Shown: in pieces, positions 34,489 through 42,300 of the stretch | Layout of the letters: every line of letters starts with the position of its first letter | How positions within the stretch are numbered: position 1 is the stretch's first letter | NCBI GenBank assembly: GCA_964411665.1 | Contig: CAYPMR010000007.1 | Location: 1-64,000, forward strand | Reading direction: 5' to 3' | Length of the DNA: 64,000 bases | Source: CALFCE01 sp964411665 | GTDB taxonomy: Bacteria; Pseudomonadota; Gammaproteobacteria; Granulosicoccales; Granulosicoccaceae | Position numbers and translations under genes: made by a program | Notes under the pieces: generated by a model | What the model was told of the DNA's origin: nothing | Databases searched by the model: none | The model's input: only the letters and a program-made list of their open reading frames with translations

Positions 34489-35537
34489 GCCCTGCCGAGT
34501 GGAAAACACTGCACGTCATCTATCGATTGCAAGCCGGTAAGGATCATAAGCAGTCGATCGATCCCTACAGCAACACCTGCGCAATCCGGTAATCCGTGGT
34601 GAAGCGCATCTATAAGGTGTTGATCAATCGGCACAGTTGCAGCGTTTGACGCACGCCTGTATTCCAGATCCTGATTGAACCGGCGTTGCTGCTCACCTGC
34701 ATCCTGCAATTCGTAAAAACCATTAGCCAGTTCCAAAGAGCCATAAAAGAGTTCAAAGCGTTCGGCAACAGGTCCGTCAGATGTTTCTCGAAGACGGGCC
34801 AGCGAACATTGAGAGGCGGGATAGTCGTATACAAAACTGAAACGATTCTCCGGTAACTGCGTGGCGACAACGGTTGACATCAATAAATCCAGCCAGACAT
34901 CAATATCATCCGCAGCACTCAGTGGACAATCGATCTGCCTGTCTGCCAGAACGGCTGCAATAGAGGAGCATGACAAGGACGAGCGCGACAGACCACAAAC
35001 CTGTTCAAGCAATCGGTAATAACTGAAACGTTCAAATTCAACATCAGGCGCCAGCATCCCGGCATCCGTCGCAGTTTCTGTCGCATTGGCTGCGTGTGCA
35101 CTCTCTTGCAGGCAGTAAACGAACAAGGCCTGAAGGTCATCCATCAAGCTATGCTGATCAAGGCCGAGCCGATACCATTCAAGCATCTGGAACTCGGGGT
35201 TATGCATAGAACCGGACTCGGCTACTCGAAAGACCGGACATATTTGATAAATGTCCCCGCAACCGGCAGCCAATAGCCGCTTCATGGAGAATTCGGGCGA
35301 GGTATGCAGGTAAAGCGGTTCAGGCGAAAGAGCACCAAGCGTCGCTGGTGCCCGCACTGTATAACTTTCTATGTTCGGATCAGTAGTCGCAGCAGCCGAC
35401 ATTGCCGGTGTCACCACTTCCATCACCGCTGCACGATAAAAATACTCACGAATATGGCGTAACAGATCGGCACGCTGGCGTAACGCATCCAGCCCGGCAC
35501 TCGGACGCCAGTTATTTGACTCGTGATACGTATTCAC
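34485..35537 (-). CDS. epmA: EF-P lysine-lysyltransferase EpmA
   Basis: A 350-residue class II lysyl-tRNA-synthetase paralogue lacking the anticodon-binding domain. It ligates (R)-beta-lysine to a lysine of EF-P. It shows class II motif 2 FRVAESGSMHNPEFQMLEWYR and motif 3 GVAVGIDRLLMILTG. The N-terminus NWRPSAGLDALRQRADLL parallels E. coli EpmA (PoxA/GenX). It overlaps the end of efp by about 26 bp. The aminomutase EpmB is not in this window. Confidence 0.93.
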   Translation of the reverse strand: MNTYHESNNWRPSAGLDALRQRADLLRHIREYFYRAAVMEVVTPAMSAAATTDPNIESYTVRAPATLGALSPEPLYLHTSPEFSMKRLLAAGCGDIYQICPVFRVAESGSMHNPEFQMLEWYRLGLDQHSLMDDLQALFVYCLQESAHAANATETATDAGMLAPDVEFERFSYYRLLEQVCGLSRSSLSCSSIAAVLADRQIDCPLSAADDIDVWLDLLMSTVVATQLPENRFSFVYDYPASQCSLARLRETSDGPVAERFELFYGSLELANGFYELQDAGEQQRRFNQDLEYRRASNAATVPIDQHLIDALHHGLPDCAGVAVGIDRLLMILTGLQSIDDVQCFPLGRA

Positions 35538-36078
35538 CCGAGCGTGTATCGATTTTGATAATTTCGCCTTCTTCTATAAACAGAGGCACCTTCACTACCG
35601 CTCCGGTTTCCATATGTGCAGGCTTGGTACCACCAGTCGCTGTATCACCACGTAATCCCGGATCAGTTTCGGTGATTTTCAATTCCACGAAGTTGGGTGG
35701 AGAGACAGTTAAAGGCGAACCATTCCACAAGGTAACTTCACAGTTGTCCTGCTCTTTAAGCCATAAATGTGCTTCACCAACTGCTGTCTTGTCAGCCGCC
35801 AGCTGCTCGAAAGAGCCCGGATCCATAAAATGCCAGAACTCACCATCACTGTAGAGATACTGCAACTGCGTATCCATCACATCCGCAGCTTCAACCGATT
35901 CGCCGGATTTAAACGTCTTTTCAACCACGCGGCCAGTTTTTAAATTACGCACGCGTGTGCGGCTAAATGCCTGCCCCTTACCGGGTTTTACAAATTCATT
36001 CTCAACGATTGCATGCGGATCACCATCGAGCATGATTTTGAGCCCACCTTTGAAATCGTTCGTACTGTATGAGGCCAT
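35512..36078 (-). CDS. efp: Elongation factor P
   Basis: A 188-residue EF-P, the same length as E. coli. It rescues ribosomes stalled at polyproline. The modification site Lys34 lies in VKPGKGQAF, and the C-terminal domains include DGEFWHFMDPGSFEQL and DTRSGEYVSRVK. The ATG at 36078 is preceded by GGGAGAG; the TTG one codon upstream is not needed. It is followed by epmA with overlap, so substrate and modifying enzyme are coexpressed. Confidence 0.96.
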   Translation of the reverse strand: MASYSTNDFKGGLKIMLDGDPHAIVENEFVKPGKGQAFSRTRVRNLKTGRVVEKTFKSGESVEAADVMDTQLQYLYSDGEFWHFMDPGSFEQLAADKTAVGEAHLWLKEQDNCEVTLWNGSPLTVSPPNFVELKITETDPGLRGDTATGGTKPAHMETGAVVKVPLFIEEGEIIKIDTRSGEYVSRVK

Positions 36079-36107
36079 CAAGCTCTCCCATTCATCCCAA
36101 TCAGCAA

Positions 36108-36113
36108 AGTATA
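36108..36113 (-). promoter_or_regulatory. Candidate -10 element for efp operon
   Basis: TATACT on the minus strand, about 30 bp before the efp ATG, fits a sigma-70 -10 box. The -35 region (ACCTTA at a 16-bp spacing) is weak. Confidence 0.3.
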
Positions 36114-36259
36114 ACCCGTTGTGCCGTAGTAAGGTTTTTCCGTAGAACCCGTACTATCTGATGGCGGCGAATACAGGCGACAAGACTTTGAATATAGACA
36201 ATTAATATCTGTGGATCTGCAAATAGTGACAACCGGCCACTGGCGTCTACACTTTTTAT

Positions 36260-38023
36260 GTGGAACAGATCACTGACAACATTGAAACCCTGGCTCTGGT
36301 CAGCAACACCTCCCAGGCGGAGGATGTCGCTCAATACCTGCGCGATGCTGATGTCGCCACTCACCAGTACTGGGTAGAAGACTATTACAGTTTTGCGCGC
36401 GAACTGGCAAAGCATAGCTGGGACCTGGTAATTCTGGCATTCCACGATAGGAAGGCACATGTGCCAGCCTGCATCCTGCGTTACCCCGATACACCCTTTA
36501 TTGCCATCGTGCCCGGTAAAAGTAAAAAGTTGCACGAAGAGCTGCTGGAATATGGCGTCACCGACGTTGCCTCCTTCGCACAACCCAAGCGCCTGCGGCA
36601 CTCCATCGAGCGTGCTCTCAGAGAAGCTGCCACGCGCCGACAGCATCTGATCATCAGTCAACAGTACAACGAGCAGGAACACCTGTTTAAAAACCTGCTG
36701 AACTCCAGCGATGAACCCGTCGCCTTTGTCCATCAAGGCGCTCACAGCTGCGTAAATCCTGCTTATTTACGTCTGTTCGGATTGGCAGATGAAGCAACAG
36801 CTGTCGCAACACCGCTGCTGGATCTGATCGCCAAACGCGATCAAAGAACACTCAACAAACTGCTACGTGACTTGCACAGTGAGCGAATCGTGTCGGCTGA
36901 GCTTGGTGCGCGACTGCGTAAAGTTGACGGTGACACAGCACTGGCCACCCTCTCACTTAGTCGCGCAAGGTTCAGGGGTGAATCAGTCATTCAGGTGCGC
37001 GCCAAAAGCGGTGAACTAACTCGATCCGGAAACGGCAAAACGCCACTATCAGCCAGCACCGGGGCAAATTACACTGGTAAAAACGCCCCTGCCGCAGTCA
37101 GTCTTCTGCAGTCACTATCGGTTTGGACTGGATTGGCAGGCGACCTTGTCGGTAACTCGACACTCCATATTGCCATCAGAGCCTTGTCCGGCCTGACACC
37201 CGATAACGAAGCCAGATTTTCACTTGCAGCAACCCTGGCTCCAACTACCGGTGGTCTACAGAGCCTGGAGAAAGCCTTGTCGGAAATGCGCCGTCTTGAC
37301 TTGCTTGAAGGGCTCGATAAGTGGCTGCTGTACAACGCTGCATCGGCACTGGCAAAACAAATCACCACGGGCAAATCAATACGTTTTTATGTCTCGCTGT
37401 ATGGTGATACGCGACAACTGACAACCCTGACATCCTGGCTTGGCAAATTACTCGATCATTTCAGTTTGCCCAGACACAGCTTGAATCTGGTGATCGATTC
37501 AGCCAGCGCGACAGATAACAAAAACATTTTGCTGAATGCTATTCCTGCCATACAGTCATTGGGTGTGGGCATTGGTCTGAACGGATTGCAGCTAGATGAT
37601 GCAATTATCACTGATCGCTGTAGTGATACTGAAGCAGACAACACAATAATATCGCAGACGCAATTTACCGAGAATCTGAACCAGATTGATCCAATGGCGC
37701 TGGATTTCGCACTGCTGGAAGAATCCATCAGCGGCGCTGCTCGAAAATTCTGGGCACAAGCTGCCATACCAGCATTAATTGAAAGCAGCCGTGCACCTCA
37801 CGCAGCTCTTGTTTCCCATCTGAAATCAGACGCTCAACAGAGGCACCAGTCACCTACCCAAACCTTAAAGCCACAGTCGCGGTTTGATCGAACACCTACC
37901 CGGCACACCGGGCTTCCTTCACCTGACTCTAACGGTGCCGGCTATAGTGATCTGGGAGCGGGTTCTCTGGATTTGACCCTGGCAATAGAGCGCCCTGCAT
38001 TGAAACCGGTTGTCGTTAGCTGA
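36260..38023 (+). CDS. FimX-like protein with degenerate REC-PAS-EAL architecture
   Basis: A 587-residue cytoplasmic protein. Residues 1-120 resemble a receiver domain (LALVSNTSQAEDVAQYL, then WDLVILAFHD), with no clear phospho-acceptor Asp at the usual strand end. Residues 130-250 look like a PAS domain (VAFVHQGAHSCVNPAYLRLFG). Residues 300-530 follow the course of an EAL domain: LDKWLLYNAASAL, LPRHSLNLVIDSAS and LGVGIGLNGLQ correspond to the ID.W.L, LEITE and LGV.IALDDFG blocks. The catalytic E-x-L and metal-binding residues are absent. It is therefore probably a c-di-GMP-binding or purely structural effector, like FimX. GTG start. Confidence 0.6.
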   Translation: MEQITDNIETLALVSNTSQAEDVAQYLRDADVATHQYWVEDYYSFARELAKHSWDLVILAFHDRKAHVPACILRYPDTPFIAIVPGKSKKLHEELLEYGVTDVASFAQPKRLRHSIERALREAATRRQHLIISQQYNEQEHLFKNLLNSSDEPVAFVHQGAHSCVNPAYLRLFGLADEATAVATPLLDLIAKRDQRTLNKLLRDLHSERIVSAELGARLRKVDGDTALATLSLSRARFRGESVIQVRAKSGELTRSGNGKTPLSASTGANYTGKNAPAAVSLLQSLSVWTGLAGDLVGNSTLHIAIRALSGLTPDNEARFSLAATLAPTTGGLQSLEKALSEMRRLDLLEGLDKWLLYNAASALAKQITTGKSIRFYVSLYGDTRQLTTLTSWLGKLLDHFSLPRHSLNLVIDSASATDNKNILLNAIPAIQSLGVGIGLNGLQLDDAIITDRCSDTEADNTIISQTQFTENLNQIDPMALDFALLEESISGAARKFWAQAAIPALIESSRAPHAALVSHLKSDAQQRHQSPTQTLKPQSRFDRTPTRHTGLPSPDSNGAGYSDLGAGSLDLTLAIERPALKPVVVS

Positions 38024-38362
38024 TCTCCCTGCAAATGCGGCTACAATACCGCTCTCCTGCCAGACAGACGTTTCTTTGGCACCGCTTCAAACTCAGTGAC
38101 TTTAGCCACAATTTAAGACACGTTCAGGTGAGAATCGATACTCGTAATCAAAAAGTGTCTGTTTTCTCAGTCGGATTTAATGTATAAATATTAGCAGGGA
38201 TAGAATCTCTGCAGAGGGGGAGACCTGTGAAGGGATTCCGATTCTCCTCTATCAGATAGCTGTTGTCAGATAGCTGTCGTAAATTTACGGCATTGATTCA
38301 TCGTATTGGACCTCGTCATTCAACTAACGAGCAGCCAGAGACTACTCTTGAAATTTTCTCCT
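38024..38362. other. Spacer with 14-bp tandem duplication
   Basis: The 339-bp region contains no supported gene. TCAGATAGCTGTTG at 38252 is duplicated directly as TCAGATAGCTGTCG at 38266. An AT-rich TATAAAT near 38182 could be the -10 element for the two-gene signalling operon downstream. Confidence 0.45.
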
Positions 38363-38953
38363 ATGCCGAACCCCCGCCCCCGTTGGTCGAACAACTTTTG
38401 CTGGCAACAGATCTGCCATTTAAAATCTATCGCCGCAAACAAAATTCACGTATGCATTGCTTGCCTGTTATTTATAGCTTCAACGCTCAGCGTCGCCACG
38501 ACAAATGTGATAGAAGCATCGCCACACACCGAAGACAGTGAGGTGGTCCTGACCGTCACAGGCAAACATGGCTTCGGCACAGATGAGGAAGCAGCGCTGA
38601 ACTTCGGCACAATCCGCCAACTACCCAGTTTCTCATTCACGACGAAGACCCCCTGGACAGAAGGTGAAGATAACTGGGAAGGTGTTCGACTCAGCGTCTT
38701 GCTAGCACATCTCGGAACCTCATCGACTCAATTCCGTGCATGGGCAGACGACGGATACGAAGCCACATTTAAAGGTGTCGATATTGAGAAGTACCCGGTA
38801 ATTCTTGCTTACAAAAAAAATGGTGAATATCTATCGCTGCGAGATCTCGGTCCACTGTGGATAATGTTTCCCTTTGATGACCATAGTGAACTCGACGAAC
38901 TACCTATCTACGAGATCTCGGTCTGGCAGTTAAGTCGGATTGAAATTCTTTGA
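38363..38953 (+). CDS. Periplasmic molybdopterin oxidoreductase-fold protein
   Basis: About 196 residues. A long N-region precedes a signal-like hydrophobic stretch (IHVCIACLLFIASTLSVA). The mature part matches short sulfite-oxidase-fold proteins commonly encoded beside hybrid sensor kinases: SFTTKTPWTEGEDNWEGVRLSVLLAHLG, then AYKKNGEYLSLRDLGPLWIMFPFDDH and SVWQLSRIEI. The mature region contains no cysteine, so the molybdenum-ligating Cys of sulfite oxidases is missing and catalysis is unlikely. The stop overlaps the kinase start (TTGA), so it is probably a periplasmic sensing partner of that kinase. The start is uncertain; a TTG at 38306 is an alternative. Confidence 0.65.
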   Translation: MPNPRPRWSNNFCWQQICHLKSIAANKIHVCIACLLFIASTLSVATTNVIEASPHTEDSEVVLTVTGKHGFGTDEEAALNFGTIRQLPSFSFTTKTPWTEGEDNWEGVRLSVLLAHLGTSSTQFRAWADDGYEATFKGVDIEKYPVILAYKKNGEYLSLRDLGPLWIMFPFDDHSELDELPIYEISVWQLSRIEIL

Positions 38954-40797
38954 AGCAACGTAGTCTTATTTTTCTGGGACTGGCTGCTGCGCTTTGCAGC
39001 GCCTTGTTACTCGGCTATGTGTATTTCAAAATAGAAAACTCCAGAACAACTTTTTCCTGGTTTAACAGTCAGGGCGGCATCCCGGTATCCCTTTACACCC
39101 ATCAAAATTCTCTTAATCTTTTCCGATTCTCACAAGCTCTGTCTACCTACCACACCAACATAAATGAGCCGAACGCAGATCAGCTTAAAAAAGAATATTT
39201 GCGAGAGTTTGATATTCTCTGGAGTGCTCTGGTTTCTCTGAAACAATTCAGAGGAGATGCGAAGAACCCCGAGCTTGACCAACTTAGAAGCATCTCTCGA
39301 AAAGAACTGGATGCTCTCGATCCCCTCATGCGACCTGATGTCAACCTGAGTGAGGAGCAATGCAAGGAAATACTCGCCACTGCTAAATCTTTAATACAAG
39401 CAAATGTGCGCCTCGGCGTCTCGCATGGTCAACGACTCGCGCGTAACAATAGAAAGATCAACGAAAACATTGCGCACTTACAACACCTTTCGCTGTTACT
39501 GACACTCACTCTTCTGATATCACTAGCCAGTACTTGTTTTCTGATCTGGCGCTTAAATCTACATGACAGGAAACAGACGCGACAGCTACGCACTGCACAT
39601 GAACAACTTACAGTTTTAGTCGAAGACTTGCGTAGCGGCCAGGAAGAAACGCGCTCAAAGAACCAGTTTCTAGCTGCAGTCAGTCATGATCTACGCCAAC
39701 CCTTACATGCGCTGGGTTTATTCCTGAATTCGCTTGAAGAAAGTGTCACTGGTACCGAAGGTCATCAGCTACTCGAGAAAATCCGCTCATCAACTGCATC
39801 CTTGAACGGTCTTTTTAATGGTTTGCTGGATATTTCAAGATTGGATGCGGGGGTCGTAGAGGTTGAGACCGTTCATCTCAGTTTGCATAGGCTTTTTGAT
39901 GAGCTGCGCTCTGAATACAGTGAGGCAGCGGAAAATCAGAACTCACAACTCTACATATCAACTGCTCAACACTACGTTGTAACAGATGTTTTACTATTGA
40001 CACGTATCCTGCGCAATCTGATCGAGAATGCTTTGTTGCACGCACCCGGATCACAAATCAGGGTCGAAGCTCGGGAATACAAACAACCCTGTAGTGTTAC
40101 ACAAACTAAAGACTCAGAGATCGAGATTACCGTGTCCGATACCGGTCCCGGCATACCTGAAGTGAAGAGAGAGGTAGTTTTCTCAGAATACTATCAGCTG
40201 AACAACCCTGAGAGAGATCGCAACAAGGGATTGGGTCTTGGACTTTCAATAGTAAAAAGACTATCCACTCTCTTGGAGCATGATCTGGAATTAAGCGACA
40301 ACCCGGGAGGAGGCACAATTTTCAAGATTCGGCTTCCCGCTGGCAACGCTCATGAATTCAAAAGTATTCGCGCAATGGATGCACCCATGCACGACGCACA
40401 AAATAGTTTTCCAGGCCTTTGCGTAGTCGTAATCGATGATGAGGCCGACATCAGGGACGGTATGACAATTACTTTGAGCAATGCCGGCTGCGATGTTCAC
40501 GCCTGTGAATCAGCAGAAGAAGCCCGAGAGATTGTTGTTAGCAACGAACTCACACCTGACCTTATTATTGCCGACTATCGACTGCGTGAGGGTGAAACCG
40601 GTGATGCCGCAGTAGAACTTATCCGCGAAGAATTGAGCGAGGATATTCCTGCCCTCCTTATCACTGGTGATACTTCCTCTACACGCGTTAAGGAAGCCGC
40701 AGAATCTCAGATCAGGCTGTTGCATAAACCGGTATTACCGAATGAGTTGTTTCAGGTAATTGGCGAAGTGGCTTATTCAAACTCCCATCAAAGATAG
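38950..40797 (+). CDS. Hybrid sensor histidine kinase
   Basis: A 615-residue hybrid kinase. Two transmembrane segments (about 5-25 and 180-202) flank a periplasmic helical domain. The dimerisation/phosphoacceptor helix has H246 in AVSHDLRQPLHALG. The ATPase domain shows NLIENALLHAP (N box), DTGPGIP (G1) and GLGLGLSIV (G2). A C-terminal receiver has the acidic pair in VIDDEADIRDG, phospho-acceptor Asp542 in LIIADYRLREG and Lys in LLHKPV. No output regulator with a DNA-binding domain lies nearby. It starts at TTG within the stop of the molybdopterin-fold gene, so expression is coupled. Confidence 0.9.
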   Translation: MKQRSLIFLGLAAALCSALLLGYVYFKIENSRTTFSWFNSQGGIPVSLYTHQNSLNLFRFSQALSTYHTNINEPNADQLKKEYLREFDILWSALVSLKQFRGDAKNPELDQLRSISRKELDALDPLMRPDVNLSEEQCKEILATAKSLIQANVRLGVSHGQRLARNNRKINENIAHLQHLSLLLTLTLLISLASTCFLIWRLNLHDRKQTRQLRTAHEQLTVLVEDLRSGQEETRSKNQFLAAVSHDLRQPLHALGLFLNSLEESVTGTEGHQLLEKIRSSTASLNGLFNGLLDISRLDAGVVEVETVHLSLHRLFDELRSEYSEAAENQNSQLYISTAQHYVVTDVLLLTRILRNLIENALLHAPGSQIRVEAREYKQPCSVTQTKDSEIEITVSDTGPGIPEVKREVVFSEYYQLNNPERDRNKGLGLGLSIVKRLSTLLEHDLELSDNPGGGTIFKIRLPAGNAHEFKSIRAMDAPMHDAQNSFPGLCVVVIDDEADIRDGMTITLSNAGCDVHACESAEEAREIVVSNELTPDLIIADYRLREGETGDAAVELIREELSEDIPALLITGDTSSTRVKEAAESQIRLLHKPVLPNELFQVIGEVAYSNSHQR

Positions 40798-40831
40798 TCT
40801 TCTATATCACCTTTCCTATCTACAAATAAAA

Positions 40832-40861
40832 GCCTGTCATCACACAAGTGCGATGACAGGC
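40832..40861 (-). terminator. Rho-independent terminator of ibpA
   Basis: GCCTGTCATC and GATGACAGGC form a perfect 10-bp stem around a 10-nt loop. On the minus strand it is followed by TTTTATTTGTA. It lies 18 bp beyond the ibpA stop. Confidence 0.8.
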
Positions 40862-40879
40862 AAGTCCGAAGTCTGTTGA

Positions 40880-41374
40880 CTAGGCAGCAGCCAGTGAATC
40901 AGACACGCTGTTTTTCAGCTGGTTTTTTTCAACGGTCTCAGCATCTCTCTCGTTTCGACCAATGGCTATTTTTTTAGGTTTCATTGCATCAGGTATTTCC
41001 TTTACAAGACTAACCTGCAGTAAACCATTAACGAGATCTGCACCGACCACTTCAACATGATCAGCCAGTTGGAACTTTCGCTGGAACGATCGCTTGGCTA
41101 TGCCATTGTGTAAATAACCGTTTTGCCCATCATCATCGCGTTTTCCGGACACGGTCAACACTCCTCTCTCTACTTGTATATCGAGATCTTTCTCGGCAAA
41201 ACCTGCCACCGCCAAGGTGATTCGGTATTTGCCATCTTCGACCGACTCTATATCGTAGGGCGGATAACCAGAGCTGGTAGACCTACTTTGTTGCATCGCA
41301 GTATCGAGCAGATTGAACATACCGTCAAAGCCAACAGTGTTGCGATACAAGGGTGAAAAATCGATTGCGTTCAT
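40880..41374 (-). CDS. ibpA: Small heat-shock protein (IbpA/Hsp20)
   Basis: A 164-residue Hsp20-family chaperone. The N-terminus MNAIDFSPLYRNTVGFDGMFNLLD matches the IbpA/B signature. The alpha-crystallin domain has YRITLAVAGFAEKDLDIQVERGVLTVSG, then AKRSFQRKFQLADHVEV and GLLQVSLVKEIP; an oligomerisation IxI-like KKIAIG follows. The C-terminal 25 residues are longer than E. coli IbpA (137 residues). It holds unfolded proteins during heat stress. Upstream are a sigma-32-like promoter and a ROSE-like leader; downstream is a strong terminator. Confidence 0.93.
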   Translation of the reverse strand: MNAIDFSPLYRNTVGFDGMFNLLDTAMQQSRSTSSGYPPYDIESVEDGKYRITLAVAGFAEKDLDIQVERGVLTVSGKRDDDGQNGYLHNGIAKRSFQRKFQLADHVEVVGADLVNGLLQVSLVKEIPDAMKPKKIAIGRNERDAETVEKNQLKNSVSDSLAAA

Positions 41375-41474
41375 TTCCTATTCTCCTAAGAAGCAATATG
41401 GATAATTGATAAATTAATACCTGCTTATGCAGGAATGTACGACGTTGAGCTGACAAGCAGCCTCATTGCCGACA
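41375..41474 (-). promoter_or_regulatory. ROSE-like RNA thermometer in ibpA leader
   Basis: The leader of about 100 nt ends in TTGCTTCTTAGGAGAATAGG just before the ATG. The TTGCT followed by a short loop and AGGAG is the conserved arrangement of ROSE thermometers, in which U(U/C)GCU pairs imperfectly with the Shine-Dalgarno and melts on heating. ROSE elements are known upstream of many proteobacterial small heat-shock genes. An internal hairpin CCTGCATAAGCAGG is also present near 41420-41433. Confidence 0.6.
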
Positions 41475-41480
41475 ACATCA

Positions 41481-41508
41481 AGATCCGGTCACTTGCTGAA
41501 ATTTCAAG
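41481..41508 (-). promoter_or_regulatory. Sigma-32-type heat-shock promoter of ibpA
   Basis: On the minus strand CTTGAAA (41502-41508) is an exact heat-shock -35 box. It is followed after 13 bp by CCGGATCT (41481-41488), which matches 5 of 7 fixed positions of CCCCATNT. The predicted start would give a leader of about 100 nt. Confidence 0.6.
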
Positions 41509-41818
41509 CAACCTTGCAAAAAGGAATTAAAAATAAATTAAGAAATTCTGCACGACAGCGCATAAAACATAAATTGTTTGGATGTGTATTTTTGGAGGTA
41601 TTGAACCGGGGAATTTAGCCCATATATACGCAATGATCAGGAACACACGCGATGACAAGGAACACAAAATTCATCATCCATGTATCCGGGGGATGACGAG
41701 CGTGTTTACAAGGATGACGAGCGCATTCGAGAGAGCGATAATCACCGTTTGCGAAGAATATAAAACGGGTCAAAAAAAGCCGGGCATGTAGGTACAGCAC
41801 CGGCACGATATAAAAAAT
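41509..41818. other. Spacer with dispersed-repeat fragments
   Basis: The 310-bp spacer between the ibpA promoter and the GFA gene holds no supported gene. GGATGACGAGCG occurs at 41691 and 41712 (period 21) and is related to the GTCATCC-type repeats at the start of the window. Confidence 0.4.
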
Positions 41819-42247
41819 CTAGCTCTTGGGTTTCTGCGGCATCGCGTCGTGATTCGGAACATCACAACTGGTCATGTCCCAGCCGGGACGTTCACTACAA
41901 AAAATAACCATGCCAGGATCGAACCAGCTGTTATCGTCAGCACACCCTACATGCACACCCACGACACCGGGTCTTGCGGTAATTTCGTTATAGACTCGTG
42001 AACCGCATTTCGGGCAAAAGTAGCGCCGGTTTATATTCCCGCTATCTGCTTGCTGATCATGTGAACTCAGATCACCTTTAACCGTGAACTGCTCAGTCTT
42101 GAAAAATGCATTGTTAATATGTCCTGTACCTGTTGCTCTCTGACAGTCTTTGCAATGACATTGCGCCATACCTGCAGGCTTTCCTGTCAATGTATAAGTC
42201 ACATCTCCACACAAACATCGGCCTTCTGTTAATACATCTTCGCTCAT
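41819..42247 (-). CDS. GFA family zinc protein
   Basis: A 142-residue member of the glutathione-dependent formaldehyde-activating (Gfa/Mss4-like) fold. It has the zinc-binding cysteines CLCGDV, QCHCKDCQRATG and FCPKCGSRVYNE. Family members bind two zinc ions through such motifs; enzymatic function is established only for a few and is not implied here. It lies on the minus strand upstream of the ibpA region and 53 bp beyond parC, with no obvious functional link. Confidence 0.85.
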   Translation of the reverse strand: MSEDVLTEGRCLCGDVTYTLTGKPAGMAQCHCKDCQRATGTGHINNAFFKTEQFTVKGDLSSHDQQADSGNINRRYFCPKCGSRVYNEITARPGVVGVHVGCADDNSWFDPGMVIFCSERPGWDMTSCDVPNHDAMPQKPKS

Positions 42248-42300
42248 TTTTTATACTCCGGAATAACGACAAGTCAAACAACGTAATACCACGTTACAAC

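Noticed and set aside
36101..36745. 214-codon minus-strand open frame upstream of efp
   Set aside because: It overlaps the receiver-like part of the FimX-like gene on the other strand, would place the efp promoter inside a gene and shows no recognisable domain. EpmB was considered and does not match.
41582..41791. 69-codon plus-strand open frame downstream of a GGAGG-like sequence
   Set aside because: It consists largely of the GGATGACGAGCG repeat, and its composition is not protein-like.
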